Source: Thiospirochaeta perfilievii
Lineage (GTDB): Bacteria; Spirochaetota; Spirochaetia; DSM-2461
Reading direction: 5' to 3'
DNA length: 64,000 bases
Assembly (NCBI RefSeq): GCF_008329945.1
Contig: NZ_CP035807.1
Coordinates: 2,914,001 to 2,978,000 of the forward strand
This document shows positions 1-9,741 of this stretch, one piece after another. Position numbers and translations under genes: made by a program. Position 1 is the first letter of the stretch; each line of letters begins with the position of its first letter. The notes below the pieces were generated by a model, which saw only the letters and a list, made by a program, of their open reading frames with translations, ran no database searches and was not told where the DNA came from.

Positions 1-1
1 T

Positions 2-1138
2 GGTGATGATATTTTTAAAATTTTTTTTCAGTTGGAACTAAAGTCAGATTTAAAGTCAAACTTTAGTATAGATCCAAACTACCCGGAAGTAGGATATGGA
101 GAGTTTAATTTTGATATTTTTAAGCTATCTATAGGTAGAAGGAAACTAGCTACAGGGCCTGGTTTTTACGGGTTAAATATTGCCCAGCAGGCTCCCTATT
201 TTGACCATATTTGGTTTGAAGCTGGTAAACCTGAAGTAGGTAGATGGAGGTATTATTTTACCACTATTACTACGGATAACTTAGCTACTGGGCAGATATC
301 TGAAAAAGAAGATCCATATAAAACATATATTTCCCACTCTTTTAGTTATGTTTGGGATAATTTTATTTTAAATATTATAGATAGTAGCCTAATTTATGGA
401 CGAGTTCCTGATCTACAAGAAGCTGCACCATTTATTCATTACCACGGTCTCTACCAAAGGGGACAAAACGTAATTTTGGATATTAATTTTGACTGGTTGG
501 TAAATAGTAGATTAAGACTCTATGGAGAGGCTCTTATAGACGAGTTCCAGTTAAGTATAGAGAGTAGTGATAGTAACCCGGGAGCTATGGGTTTTATTTT
601 AGGTTCCCAATTTAAAATAAAAGATGGTAGAGGGGCAAAAAAAATACTAAATACCTCTAAGGATCACCTATTAAGAACAGAAAATTTTATTTTTGATAGT
701 GGTCTATATATTAGTTTTGAATCGATGTTTACAACAAAGTATTTATATAATAGGGATGTGGAACTAGGTAAAATAACAAACCCTATACTATATATGTGGG
801 ATAATGACTCTGTAATATTTAATACATACTTTGGTGCTGCCTATGGTCCAGATGCTCTTGTAAACAGGTTAGGTCTAACATATAACGTAGATCCATTTAA
901 GATGGATTTAACCTTTGAATCCTTTAGTTTTGGAGGATTTGGGATTAATGGTAGTTTTGACCCTCCCTACAACAACTGGTTATCAATTACATCCCTTACT
1001 AATTCTAATTTTAGGATAGCCTTAAATTTAGAATGGATATATAATAGCAATCAAACTTTCTATAGCAATATCAAATATGATTTTGGTTTGTTCAATAACC
1101 TTCAGTTTTTATTAGGTTGGGGTATGAAGTTATTTTAG
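2..1138 (+). CDS. Wzi-like outer-membrane protein, 5' truncated by window
   Basis: The frame is open to the left window edge. The first in-window start is a TTG at 32 with no Shine-Dalgarno before it, so the true start is probably upstream and this is the C-terminal part. The protein is rich in alternating aromatic and polar strands, typical of a beta-barrel. A short GPGFYG segment followed by an aromatic stretch resembles the capsule-assembly Wzi family, and the last residue region ends in LF as barrels often do. Its stop is 9 bases before the sugar transferase start, and a second Wzi-like gene follows that. A role in surface-polysaccharide export or anchoring is inferred from family and context only. 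Confidence 0.55.
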   Translation, partial: GDDIFKIFFQLELKSDLKSNFSIDPNYPEVGYGEFNFDIFKLSIGRRKLATGPGFYGLNIAQQAPYFDHIWFEAGKPEVGRWRYYFTTITTDNLATGQISEKEDPYKTYISHSFSYVWDNFILNIIDSSLIYGRVPDLQEAAPFIHYHGLYQRGQNVILDINFDWLVNSRLRLYGEALIDEFQLSIESSDSNPGAMGFILGSQFKIKDGRGAKKILNTSKDHLLRTENFIFDSGLYISFESMFTTKYLYNRDVELGKITNPILYMWDNDSVIFNTYFGAAYGPDALVNRLGLTYNVDPFKMDLTFESFSFGGFGINGSFDPPYNNWLSITSLTNSNFRIALNLEWIYNSNQTFYSNIKYDFGLFNNLQFLLGWGMKLF

Positions 1139-1147
1139 GAGGTCGAT

Positions 1148-2494
1148 TTGCTTAGAGAGCATCATAAATTATTAACTTTTATTCGGGTTTTTTTAGACGT
1201 TTCAATATCAATTAGCTCATGGCTAATTTCATACTTTATTAGGTTTAAAATTATTGGTGGTGGACAGCCGGATCTAGGAACATTTTATATTAAATTATCC
1301 CCTTTTGTAGCTTTAGCCACCATATATTTCCTATATAGAAAAGGTTTATATGGTCCTCAAAGATTTATAACCTGGCAAAGAGAGTTATTTAATACCTTTA
1401 TGGCTTCCATATCTGCCTTTGGTGTTATTGTCTTATTCTCCTATTTTATAATGAATGTAATACTCTCAAGATTAACAATATCTATATTTTTAATTATCTC
1501 CACAACCTTATTATTAATTATGAGAATAATTATTAGAAATACCATTCAAATGTTTAGAAGAAAGGGACAGAATTTAAGGTATGTTTTAGTAATTGGTTTA
1601 GGGGAAAAACTAGAGGAATATTTAAGTAAAATAGAGAAATATAAGGAGATGGGAGTAGTTGTTAGTTCTATAATAAACCCAATAGAGGAGGGTTTTGATA
1701 TTAGCCAGCTACTTCAAGAGCAATCTGTTGATCAGATTGTTATCTCAATACCCGAGGGGTATGAGTTATTAGAAACAGAGATTTTAAAGGCCTGTTCTAA
1801 CCAACTTATACCTGTTGTTATTATTGCAAATATACCATACTCTTTTATCGGTTCAAATATTTTAGATTTTAAGGGTATACCTGTATTGGAGTTTAACTCT
1901 CCAAGTATCGGCTTTAGTAGTAGAACAATAAAACGAACTGTGGATATTTTTGGTAGCCTGTTTGGTTTAATTGTATTATCCCCTATATTTCTAATTTTAT
2001 CCCTACTTGTTAAGTTTACATCTAAAGGTCCTATATTTTATGGTCAAGAGAGAATGACCAGGGAAGGGCGTGTATTTAAAATGTGGAAGTTTAGGTCAAT
2101 GAAGGTTAATGCAGAGAATATTGGATCTGGCTGGACTGTTAAGGATGACCCTAGGCGGACTGTAATTGGCCCATTTTTACGGGCAAGCTCCCTTGATGAG
2201 TTACCCCAGTTATGGAATGTATTAATTGGGCAAATGTCCTTAGTTGGACCTAGACCAGAACGTCCTATATTTATAGACCAGTTTAAGGACGAAATTCCTG
2301 CATATATGTTACGACATAAAATGAAGGCTGGTATAACCGGTTGGGCACAGATTAATGGTTGGAGAGGGGATACCTCTATAAGTAGAAGAATTGAGTGCGA
2401 CTTATACTATATTAAAAATTGGAGTATCTTTTTAGATATAAAAATACTTCTACTTACATTTATTAAGGGGTTTATAAATAAAAATGCGTATTAA
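1148..2494 (+). CDS. Polyprenyl-phosphate sugar-1-phosphate transferase (WbaP/WcaJ type)
   Basis: This is an initiating glycosyltransferase that loads a sugar phosphate onto undecaprenyl phosphate at the inner membrane, starting polysaccharide repeat-unit synthesis. About four N-terminal membrane segments lie within residues 10-130, followed by a soluble nucleotide-binding-like domain (about 140-250) and another membrane segment near 270-290. The C-terminal catalytic domain then shows the family signatures KFRSM, DELPQLWNVL, SLVGPRPE and GITGWAQINGWRG. Length (448 aa) fits the family. The start is TTG, strongly supported by AGGAGGT at 1137-1143, which overlaps the stop of the preceding gene. 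It is the likely first committed enzyme of the downstream cluster. The exact sugar cannot be told. Confidence 0.9.
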   Translation: MLREHHKLLTFIRVFLDVSISISSWLISYFIRFKIIGGGQPDLGTFYIKLSPFVALATIYFLYRKGLYGPQRFITWQRELFNTFMASISAFGVIVLFSYFIMNVILSRLTISIFLIISTTLLLIMRIIIRNTIQMFRRKGQNLRYVLVIGLGEKLEEYLSKIEKYKEMGVVVSSIINPIEEGFDISQLLQEQSVDQIVISIPEGYELLETEILKACSNQLIPVVIIANIPYSFIGSNILDFKGIPVLEFNSPSIGFSSRTIKRTVDIFGSLFGLIVLSPIFLILSLLVKFTSKGPIFYGQERMTREGRVFKMWKFRSMKVNAENIGSGWTVKDDPRRTVIGPFLRASSLDELPQLWNVLIGQMSLVGPRPERPIFIDQFKDEIPAYMLRHKMKAGITGWAQINGWRGDTSISRRIECDLYYIKNWSIFLDIKILLLTFIKGFINKNAY

Positions 2495-4016
2495 AACTAT
2501 CACACTATTTGTTATATATATCTGGAGTACTTTTATTTTTGCAGATGTAGGTGTATTGAACTTTTATAATGATATCGAATATTATAATCGATTAAGTTTA
2601 GAAGTTGATCATATTTCACAATATAAAGAAGGTTTTATTGATAAAGATAATAGAGTTTTATTAGAGGGAGATTCTTGGGATTTTAAGATATTTAATCCAA
2701 CACTTTTTTATTCCTTTAATAGTAGTTTTTCCACTGGAATTAATGATGGTGCATTATGGCAGGGAAAAGGTTTTAATGGACAGCTAGAAACAGGTTTCAT
2801 TTTTAACTCAGAGAATATTGTTATAAGGCTTTTACCTGAAATATGGTTCGCTCAAAATAAAGATTTTGAAATTGCTCCCTCTAAATACCTATATGGTTCC
2901 GTTATAACATGTATAGACTCTTATCAAAGACCTGGAAATGAAACATATTACGATATTAATTTAGGGAAGAGTTCTCTTTTATTCAAATATAATATTTTTG
3001 AAGCAGAGCTCTCCTCTGATAATATAATATTGGGGCCTGGAAGAATTTCTCCAATAATTATGAGTGATCATAGTGAGGGGTTTTATCATATAAGATTAGG
3101 TTTTGATGAGTGGAAATCCCCAATTGGTTCATTTGAATATAATGCATTTATTGGAAAACTTGATGAATCGTCATTTTTTGATGAGGATGAAACTAATAAT
3201 TCAAATCTAATTACAGCATATAATTTTGCATATTCCCCTGTATTTATTCCTGGTTTAACATTAGGGTTTAACAGATCTTTAACGGCTCCAATGAGTGTCG
3301 TTTCTCCACAGATTATCTTTAAAATTTTCGACCCCTTTATTGCTGGAGGATATATCGGAGAACCTTTTGGTTACGATAAAACAGATCAAAGAATGTCTAT
3401 AGTTATCGATTGGATATTTCCTGAGTCAGGGTTTAAAGCTTATACTGAAATTGCTAAAAATGACTACTCTACGAATATTGAATTATTATTACGAACTCCA
3501 GAGCATACTCTTGCATATACGATAGGATTTTCTAAAATTTTAGGTGATTTTTTATTAGAATTTGAACATACAGATTTACAAGAATCAAGAGAATATGTCT
3601 TAGGGGGCTTAGGAGGAGGAGGGTCCTTTTATCGGCATCATATAGTTAGCCAAGGTTATACTAATAATGGACAACTCTTAGGGGCTGGAATTGGATCTGG
3701 GTCAGACTCACAAACATTATCTTTATCTCATTTCCTAAAAGATAGAACCTTGAAGGCTTATATTCAACGTATAGCTATTAATAAAGATTATATTTATGGT
3801 AAGTATTTAGATCCTGATAATAGACCCTCTGGTTCTCCTTATGCTGTAGATGAGTTGCAGTTTAATATAAGATTAGGTTTTAAAGGTCTTTTTGACTTCG
3901 ATTCAGTATCCATGTTTGCAGAATTTGCTTATGATTATAGGTCTGCCTTTAACTTCATCCCATATGAAAAGATGAATAATATCTATTTAGCATTAGGCTT
4001 ACAATATAAATTTTAA
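2484..4016 (+). CDS. Wzi-family outer-membrane beta-barrel protein
   Basis: 510-residue protein with an N-terminal signal peptide ending near the FADV segment (residues 19-22). The rest is consistent with a large beta-barrel ending in aromatic LQYKF. Motifs resembling Wzi capsule-assembly proteins include an LGPGR segment near residue 185 and a glycine-rich stretch followed by YRHH and a GQLLG...GSGSD region near residues 370-410. Wzi-family proteins sit in the outer membrane and help attach or organise capsule or exopolysaccharide. The ATG overlaps the end of the sugar transferase gene by 11 bases, so translation is probably coupled. It appears to be a second family member after the truncated one at the left edge. 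Confidence 0.7.
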   Translation: MRIKTITLFVIYIWSTFIFADVGVLNFYNDIEYYNRLSLEVDHISQYKEGFIDKDNRVLLEGDSWDFKIFNPTLFYSFNSSFSTGINDGALWQGKGFNGQLETGFIFNSENIVIRLLPEIWFAQNKDFEIAPSKYLYGSVITCIDSYQRPGNETYYDINLGKSSLLFKYNIFEAELSSDNIILGPGRISPIIMSDHSEGFYHIRLGFDEWKSPIGSFEYNAFIGKLDESSFFDEDETNNSNLITAYNFAYSPVFIPGLTLGFNRSLTAPMSVVSPQIIFKIFDPFIAGGYIGEPFGYDKTDQRMSIVIDWIFPESGFKAYTEIAKNDYSTNIELLLRTPEHTLAYTIGFSKILGDFLLEFEHTDLQESREYVLGGLGGGGSFYRHHIVSQGYTNNGQLLGAGIGSGSDSQTLSLSHFLKDRTLKAYIQRIAINKDYIYGKYLDPDNRPSGSPYAVDELQFNIRLGFKGLFDFDSVSMFAEFAYDYRSAFNFIPYEKMNNIYLALGLQYKF

Positions 4017-4037
4017 TAGTAGAGGATAATATTTATT

Positions 4038-5504
4038 TTGAAGTTTTTAAAAGGAAAAAATAGTTATGGAGAAGCTGTTAAGATACTATTTATATTTGAT
4101 AATCTAACAAAAATTCTAAATTTTGCAAAAAACATTATAATAGCTGCTGCTTTAGGTTTTACAAAAATCCCTGATGCATATAATTTATCACGTTCAATTA
4201 ATGGTACGTTTTATGGTACTTTAACAGAAGCTCTACTTGCTGGCTCTCTTCCTCATTTGAACGAAAGAGAAGATATTCAGGAGAAAATAAATTTTCTATA
4301 TTCACTAATAATAGTTGTTATCTCTTTCTTTACAATTATAAGTTTAGTTCTTTTTATTTTTTTCCCAAATATTATGGATTTATTAGCTCCAGGATTCACT
4401 ATAGAACAAAAAAGGTTAGTGTTCATATTTTTTCTTTTACAACTTCCAATGTCTTTTCTGACTGTTTTTTCATATGCATTTGAAAGTTATTTTAGGTCTG
4501 AACAAATTTTTGGAATAGTTAATGTTGTTAAGTTTATTGTTGCTATAATCGCATTTTCATTAATGTTCTTTTTTATTAAGAATAATTTTTACTTTTTAGC
4601 TTTAGGTCCTCTTATTGGAACCGTTATTGGATTTCTATTTCTTCTATCCCAAATCCCTAAAAAAATGACTAAATTTGACCCAAAAGTTATTCAGTTGTTA
4701 AGATTTGCATTACCATTAATATTAGGAGGAAGCTTTACTATTATTAATTCTTTTGTAGATAAAGGGTTTTCTTCAACATTACCAGTTGGGCAGTTAACCA
4801 CACTTGATTTATCTATGAGACTGGTTGAACAGATAAAAGGCTTAATTGCAGGACCACTTGTAGGAGCTTTATATGCCTTTTTATCCCTTTCAATTACAAG
4901 AAAGAATTATAAAGTAGCACAACAGCAATTATCACAAATAACGGATAATCTCATTACCTTGTTTTCTTTAGTTTTTATTTTATTTATTCTTTTTGGAAAA
5001 TTCGCCTTGAGCATTATGTTTCAGCATGGAATTGTTAATTCTGATGATATTAACTTGTTATACGAGGTGACACTTATTAGCTTTCCTGTTTGTTTTAGCC
5101 TTGTTAATGTTTTAGTTATGGTTATGTATTCATTTAAAAATTCAAAAATAGTAACTATATCAGGTATTTTTACCACACTTCTTAATGTGTTTCTTAACTT
5201 TGTTTTTGTCAAAGTATTTGGAATTTATGCGTTAGCTTCAGCTACTCTTTTTGTTGTACTATTAAATGCATTAATAATATCTTTATTTGTTAAACATAAG
5301 TATAATTTTGTGACATATACTTGGAAACATTTTATTATCATATTCACTTCAATTGTCTCCTGTTATTTAATTATTATTTTTGATATTGATATCTATATAT
5401 CAACAATATTCATTTTAATTCTTATTGGAGAGTTGTTAGCTTTTAGATTGATTACTATGGATAAGATACTAAGTTTAAAAAATAAAGTTATAAAAAGGAG
5501 ATAG
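4038..5504 (+). CDS. MurJ/MviN-type lipid-linked oligosaccharide flippase
   Basis: 488-residue integral membrane protein with about 12-14 hydrophobic segments across its length, and the MOP-superfamily feel of MurJ/MviN (for example a DAYNLSRSI segment near residue 50 and an FVDKGFSSTLPVG segment near residue 240). Given its place between the initiating transferase and glycosyltransferases, it is more likely the Wzx-like flippase for this polysaccharide than the housekeeping lipid II flippase, but the two cannot be separated by reading. The start is TTG at 4038 with AGAGGAT at 4021-4027. It ends one base before the next gene. Confidence 0.75.
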   Translation: MKFLKGKNSYGEAVKILFIFDNLTKILNFAKNIIIAAALGFTKIPDAYNLSRSINGTFYGTLTEALLAGSLPHLNEREDIQEKINFLYSLIIVVISFFTIISLVLFIFFPNIMDLLAPGFTIEQKRLVFIFFLLQLPMSFLTVFSYAFESYFRSEQIFGIVNVVKFIVAIIAFSLMFFFIKNNFYFLALGPLIGTVIGFLFLLSQIPKKMTKFDPKVIQLLRFALPLILGGSFTIINSFVDKGFSSTLPVGQLTTLDLSMRLVEQIKGLIAGPLVGALYAFLSLSITRKNYKVAQQQLSQITDNLITLFSLVFILFILFGKFALSIMFQHGIVNSDDINLLYEVTLISFPVCFSLVNVLVMVMYSFKNSKIVTISGIFTTLLNVFLNFVFVKVFGIYALASATLFVVLLNALIISLFVKHKYNFVTYTWKHFIIIFTSIVSCYLIIIFDIDIYISTIFILILIGELLAFRLITMDKILSLKNKVIKRR

Positions 5505-5505
5505 T

Positions 5506-6624
5506 ATGAATATTTTATATATCGCTAATGGTTTCCCTGAAGCCCACAATATTTCATCTGGGGTTTTTAACTATCATAGATACAAAAAGTTAAAGGATTT
5601 AGGCCATAATGTTATTATATGTAAGATAAATCACATTCGTGAGAATGGATGGAAAAAAAGTTATAATTTAGAGTTTTTAGATCTACCTGAATTAGATGTT
5701 ATGTATATTAATTATTTACAAGTTCCAAAACTAAATTTTTATATTGGGTTAGTTTCCAAGCTAAGCAGAATTGTAAAAGAAAATAGTATTGATATAGTAC
5801 ATGTACACTATGCTACTCAATCATTTGCTGCATATCTATTAAAAAAGAAAACTGGGACTCCCTATGTTATTACTTCCCATGGTTCTGGGGTGTCTGTAAA
5901 TATGTTAAACGCTTTATACGCTAAAAAAACTAAAAAAGCATTTCTATTTGCAGATGCAGTAATGTATGTCTCAAAAGATTTACAAAAATTAGCCCATAAT
6001 TCAGATCTACATAATTTAAATGAATATATTACCTATAACGGTGTTGATTTTACTCTTAATCCTATTAATAGAAAAATCGAAAATGATAATTTAAATAAAA
6101 TTTGTTTTGTTGGTAATCTCATCGATATAAAAAGAAGCCAGTATCTGCCAGAAATATTTAGGAGTATAAAGGATAAATATCCTTCTGCTGAATTTACTAT
6201 AATAGGTAACGGAGAAAATAGAGAATTAATAAAAGAAAAACTTTCTGTATTAGAATTAAATTCATGTGTTAATCTTCTAACTGATACTATTCCTCAAATT
6301 GAGTTATTTAAGATCCTTTCTAACAATGACTTATTAATACTACCAAGTAAATACGAAGCATTTGGTTGTGTTTTAATTGAAGCTATGATGTGTGGTTGCC
6401 AAGTAGTTGTAAGTGAAAATGGTGGAATGCCTGAAGTTGTTGGAGATTTTGGTTCAATAGTCCCTGATTCAGAGGCATGGATTAATGATTTCTCTTCAGC
6501 TGTAGTATATAGACTTTCAAATCCTGTAGGATATGAGAAGTTAAAATTAAGGGCAAAAGAGTTTTCATGGGAGAATACTGTCAAAATGGAAGAGTCTATA
6601 TATAAAAGGTGTTTAACTAAATGA
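5506..6624 (+). CDS. GT4-family glycosyltransferase
   Basis: Cytosolic retaining glycosyltransferase of the GT-B fold, 372 aa. The N-terminal half has the acceptor-side pattern with a HVHYATQ segment near residue 100 and TSHGSG near 125. The C-terminal half holds the donor-binding E-x7-E motif within KYEAFGCVLIEAMMCG, near residue 285, followed by ENGGMPEVV. A good AAAAGGAG Shine-Dalgarno precedes the ATG. It overlaps the next gene by 4 bases. Its likely job is adding one sugar to the lipid-linked repeat unit built by this cluster. Donor and acceptor are unknown. Confidence 0.85.
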   Translation: MNILYIANGFPEAHNISSGVFNYHRYKKLKDLGHNVIICKINHIRENGWKKSYNLEFLDLPELDVMYINYLQVPKLNFYIGLVSKLSRIVKENSIDIVHVHYATQSFAAYLLKKKTGTPYVITSHGSGVSVNMLNALYAKKTKKAFLFADAVMYVSKDLQKLAHNSDLHNLNEYITYNGVDFTLNPINRKIENDNLNKICFVGNLIDIKRSQYLPEIFRSIKDKYPSAEFTIIGNGENRELIKEKLSVLELNSCVNLLTDTIPQIELFKILSNNDLLILPSKYEAFGCVLIEAMMCGCQVVVSENGGMPEVVGDFGSIVPDSEAWINDFSSAVVYRLSNPVGYEKLKLRAKEFSWENTVKMEESIYKRCLTK

Positions 6625-7703
6625 ATATAATTTATCACATACCTTGGGAAATAAAAGTAGGAAGAAAGTCTGCAACTGGAATTAGACCCTTGGAAATGTT
6701 AGAGGCTTTTAAAAACCTAGGCTGTAATGTTTATACTGTTATGGGTAGTGGTCATGACAGAAAAGTTGCAATTAGAAGTATAAAAACACTTATAAATAGT
6801 GGTGTTAAATTTGATTTTGTCTATTCAGAGAGTTCAACAGCACCTACATTTATAGCAAGTGGTTGGAAAGACTTTTTAAAATATGGAAGTTTAGATTTAA
6901 AGTTTCTGAAATATTGTAGAAAAAATGGGTTAAAGTTAGGTCTTTTTTATAGAGATATATACTGGCGATATCCTGAATATATGGAAGAGATACCTTTTTT
7001 AAAAAGAATAATTCTTCAATTAACTTACAGGTTAGATCTAATTTGGTATAAAAAGTGGGTAACTAATTTATATCTTCCCTCTGTTAAAATGAGTAGGCTG
7101 TTAGGAAAATATAGTTTTAATGTTAAAGGTCTACCTCCAGCAGGGTCAGAAATAGATTATATTGATAATTTAAATAACAAAAAACAGGATCTTAATCTTT
7201 TTTATGTTGGTGGTACTAATGAAAATTATAAGTTACATAAACTTTTTAAGATAGTTTCAAATAAGATAGGAACAAAACTAAGATACTGTACACGGAAAGA
7301 TGAGTGGAATATTGTAAGTTCCCAGTATAAATCAGGTAGCAATATAGAGGTTATACATAAAAGTGGTAAAGAGTTAAAGGAAGAGCTTATTAATGCAGAT
7401 ATCGGCATGCTGTTTTTTGAAACAGATGAATACCGTACTTTTGCTATGCCTGTTAAAATGTTTGAATACTTAAGTTATGGTATTCCTGTTATAGCCACTG
7501 AAGGCACAGCTGCAGGTGACTGGGTTAAAAAGAATGGGGTTGGTTGGACAATACCTTATAGTGAAGAAGCATTGGATAATTTGTTAAATAACTTAATTGA
7601 AAACCCTAATCAAATAGTTAACACTAAAAAAAATATTAGTAATGTTTTAAAAGACAATTTATGGTCTAGTAGGGCAGAACAGGTTATTAAGGATTTACGT
7701 TAA
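6621..7703 (+). CDS. Glycosyltransferase, GT-B fold
   Basis: 360-residue putative glycosyltransferase. The N-terminus has a glycine-bearing loop (KVGRKSATGIRP, near residue 13), and the C-terminal half contains a donor-site-like region around residues 250-300 (PVKMFEYLSYGIPVIAT followed by TAAGDWV) that is typical of GT4-like enzymes. The canonical E-x7-E pair is less clear than in its neighbours. The ATG overlaps the previous stop by 4 bases and its TAA overlaps the next ATG, which shows tight coupling inside the polysaccharide operon. Substrate not identifiable. Confidence 0.75.
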   Translation: MNIIYHIPWEIKVGRKSATGIRPLEMLEAFKNLGCNVYTVMGSGHDRKVAIRSIKTLINSGVKFDFVYSESSTAPTFIASGWKDFLKYGSLDLKFLKYCRKNGLKLGLFYRDIYWRYPEYMEEIPFLKRIILQLTYRLDLIWYKKWVTNLYLPSVKMSRLLGKYSFNVKGLPPAGSEIDYIDNLNNKKQDLNLFYVGGTNENYKLHKLFKIVSNKIGTKLRYCTRKDEWNIVSSQYKSGSNIEVIHKSGKELKEELINADIGMLFFETDEYRTFAMPVKMFEYLSYGIPVIATEGTAAGDWVKKNGVGWTIPYSEEALDNLLNNLIENPNQIVNTKKNISNVLKDNLWSSRAEQVIKDLR

Positions 7704-8836
7704 TGAAGGTATTAGTATTAGCATCATGGTATCCTAGCCCCATGTGGGAAGATCTAGGGGATTTTGTAGAGAAGCAGGTTAATGCACTAAACAAAAATGG
7801 GATAGAAACAGATGTAATTTACCCAAATATATACTCCCCAAAACGGATTTTAAAGTGTAAAAAAATCTCCCTTGGTATAAAAAAAGATAGAAGAAATAAT
7901 AACAGTGTTTATATAGGGTATGGAATTAAAACCCATTTAAACTCTTTTGATAGTTATCGAACTAAAAGATTAGGCCAGAAACTTTTTAAATTATATGTAA
8001 AGGAAAATGGATTACCAGATATAATCCATCTGCATAACTTTATGGCTGGAGATCTGGCAGTATGGATTAAAAATAAGTATGGAATCCCCTATATAGTAAC
8101 TGAGCACTACACTGGCTTTGCCAGGAATATTGTAACACCCTTTGAAAAAAAGATCGCCGGCAGAGTTTTTGAAAATAGTAGTAGGAATATAGCTGTAAGT
8201 GAACCTTTTAGAAAAATTTTAGAAGACGTTACAAATAAAACTTTTATAACAATACCTAACCTTATTGATACTGATTATTTTATACCTGGAGGTAGTAAAT
8301 TTGATCATTATACCTTTATTAATGTAGCAGATGTTGTACCTAAAAAAAATCAACAGCTACTATTAAGAGCCATCTCTAAACTAGTAGAAAAGGGATTAGA
8401 TATTCGTTGTATCTTTGTTGGGGATGGACCTGATAAAAAAGGTCTTGAAAATTTAGCAGTATCATTAGGTATTGATAGGTTTGTTACATTTACTGGTTTT
8501 AAACCACGGTCAGAGGTTAAGACTTTATTGCAAAAATCCCACTGTTTTGTATTGCCAAGTCTCCACGAAACTTTTGGTATTGTTGTTATAGAGGCTTTAG
8601 CTGCTGGTATTCCTGTTATAGCTACTCCCTCAGGTGGTCCTGAGTGGATCTTAAAAAATAGTAATGTAGGGCAAATAATTGATTGGAATATTGAAGAATT
8701 GACCCAAGCAATGGAAGATTGGATGACTATATCCATTAATTCTGATACCCTCCATAGCTGGGTAGTTGATAACTATTCGGATAGAGTAATATGTCAATCC
8801 CTAAAAAAACTTTATAAAGAGGTATTAGATTGTTAG
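7703..8836 (+). CDS. GT4-family glycosyltransferase
   Basis: 377-residue GT-B glycosyltransferase. The start shows the typical first strand (VLVLASWYPSPMWEDLGDF), then HLHNFMAG near residue 112 and TEHYTGF near 135. The C-terminal domain carries PKKNQQLLLRA, VGDGPDKKGLE and the E-x7-E donor motif in HETFGIVVIEALAAG near residue 295, followed by SGGPEWIL. It resembles exopolysaccharide glycosyltransferases that start with a surface-polysaccharide Trp-Tyr-Pro motif. It overlaps both neighbours by a few bases. Role: elongation of the cluster's glycan, inferred from context. Confidence 0.85.
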   Translation: MKVLVLASWYPSPMWEDLGDFVEKQVNALNKNGIETDVIYPNIYSPKRILKCKKISLGIKKDRRNNNSVYIGYGIKTHLNSFDSYRTKRLGQKLFKLYVKENGLPDIIHLHNFMAGDLAVWIKNKYGIPYIVTEHYTGFARNIVTPFEKKIAGRVFENSSRNIAVSEPFRKILEDVTNKTFITIPNLIDTDYFIPGGSKFDHYTFINVADVVPKKNQQLLLRAISKLVEKGLDIRCIFVGDGPDKKGLENLAVSLGIDRFVTFTGFKPRSEVKTLLQKSHCFVLPSLHETFGIVVIEALAAGIPVIATPSGGPEWILKNSNVGQIIDWNIEELTQAMEDWMTISINSDTLHSWVVDNYSDRVICQSLKKLYKEVLDC

Positions 8837-9738
8837 ACCCTAATTTACCAATATTTCTACAGGATTGGTACCTAGAAGCTGTATGTGGACAAGGAAACTA
8901 TAAAAAATTAGAGATAAAAAAAAATAACAGTGTAATTGCGTGGATGCCTATATTTTTTAAAAAAAGAGGTCCATTTAGATATATAACTCAACCAAATTTC
9001 TCCCAATTCCACGGACCTACACTATACTTCCCTAAGGATCAAAAGGTTGTTAAAAAAAACTCTTTTATAGATAAAAATCAGGACCTTATATTAGATCTAT
9101 TGGAAAAGGAGAAATTTCACTCATATAACCAAAATTGGAATCCAGATGTCTCTAGTTGGTACTCTTTTTATAAAAGAGGATATAATATGTTAGTTCGATA
9201 TACCTATATTTTAAGGGATCTTTCTAACTTAGACGCTGTCTGGGCCGGCTTTGATAATAGGCTTAGAACAGATATTAGAAAGTCCGAAAAGAACTTTACA
9301 TATGAAGTATCTGATAGTGTGGATAACCTATATTCAATTGAAGAGAAAACTTTTAAACGACAAAATCTATCAGTACCATTTTCAAAAAGTGATGTAAAAA
9401 CACTTTTTAATGCAGTAAAAGAGAATAATAGTGGAGAACTACTAATTGCAAAGAGTGAGACTGGGGTTATCTCTGCCTGTGTATATTTAGTATGGGATAA
9501 AAAAACATGTTATTATATATTAGGTGGTGCCGACCCAGAGAATAGGGTAGGTTCCCCCCAAGCATTTTTATTATGGGAAGCAATTAAAAGAACTGCAGAT
9601 AGAGGTCTAGAGTTTGACTTTGAAGGAAGTATGGTTCCTGGAATTGAAAAGTTTTTTAGATCCTTTGGTGGGGAGAGAGTACCCTATTATCAGGTTTGGA
9701 AACATAGATCAAAGATTTTTGGTCTGTTAAAGGGTTAA
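8830..9738 (+). CDS. FemAB/GNAT-like acyltransferase
   Basis: 302-residue protein of the FemAB-type acetyltransferase fold. Its C-terminal half has the GNAT-like run AKSETGVISACVYLVWDKK, then YYILGGADPENR and FEGSMVPGIEKFFRSFGG (residues about 215-285), as in polysaccharide-cluster FemAB-like proteins. The start is TTG at 8830 with AAAGAGG at 8816-8822. It overlaps the previous gene's stop. It is followed after 3 bases by a deacetylase-like gene, a pairing common in exopolysaccharide clusters. The acyl or aminoacyl donor cannot be told from sequence. Confidence 0.7.
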   Translation: MLDPNLPIFLQDWYLEAVCGQGNYKKLEIKKNNSVIAWMPIFFKKRGPFRYITQPNFSQFHGPTLYFPKDQKVVKKNSFIDKNQDLILDLLEKEKFHSYNQNWNPDVSSWYSFYKRGYNMLVRYTYILRDLSNLDAVWAGFDNRLRTDIRKSEKNFTYEVSDSVDNLYSIEEKTFKRQNLSVPFSKSDVKTLFNAVKENNSGELLIAKSETGVISACVYLVWDKKTCYYILGGADPENRVGSPQAFLLWEAIKRTADRGLEFDFEGSMVPGIEKFFRSFGGERVPYYQVWKHRSKIFGLLKG

Positions 9739-9741
9739 AAA

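Noticed and set aside
8350-8736. Minus-strand open frame of 128 codons
   Set aside because: Antisense shadow of a well-supported glycosyltransferase with E-x7-E motif.
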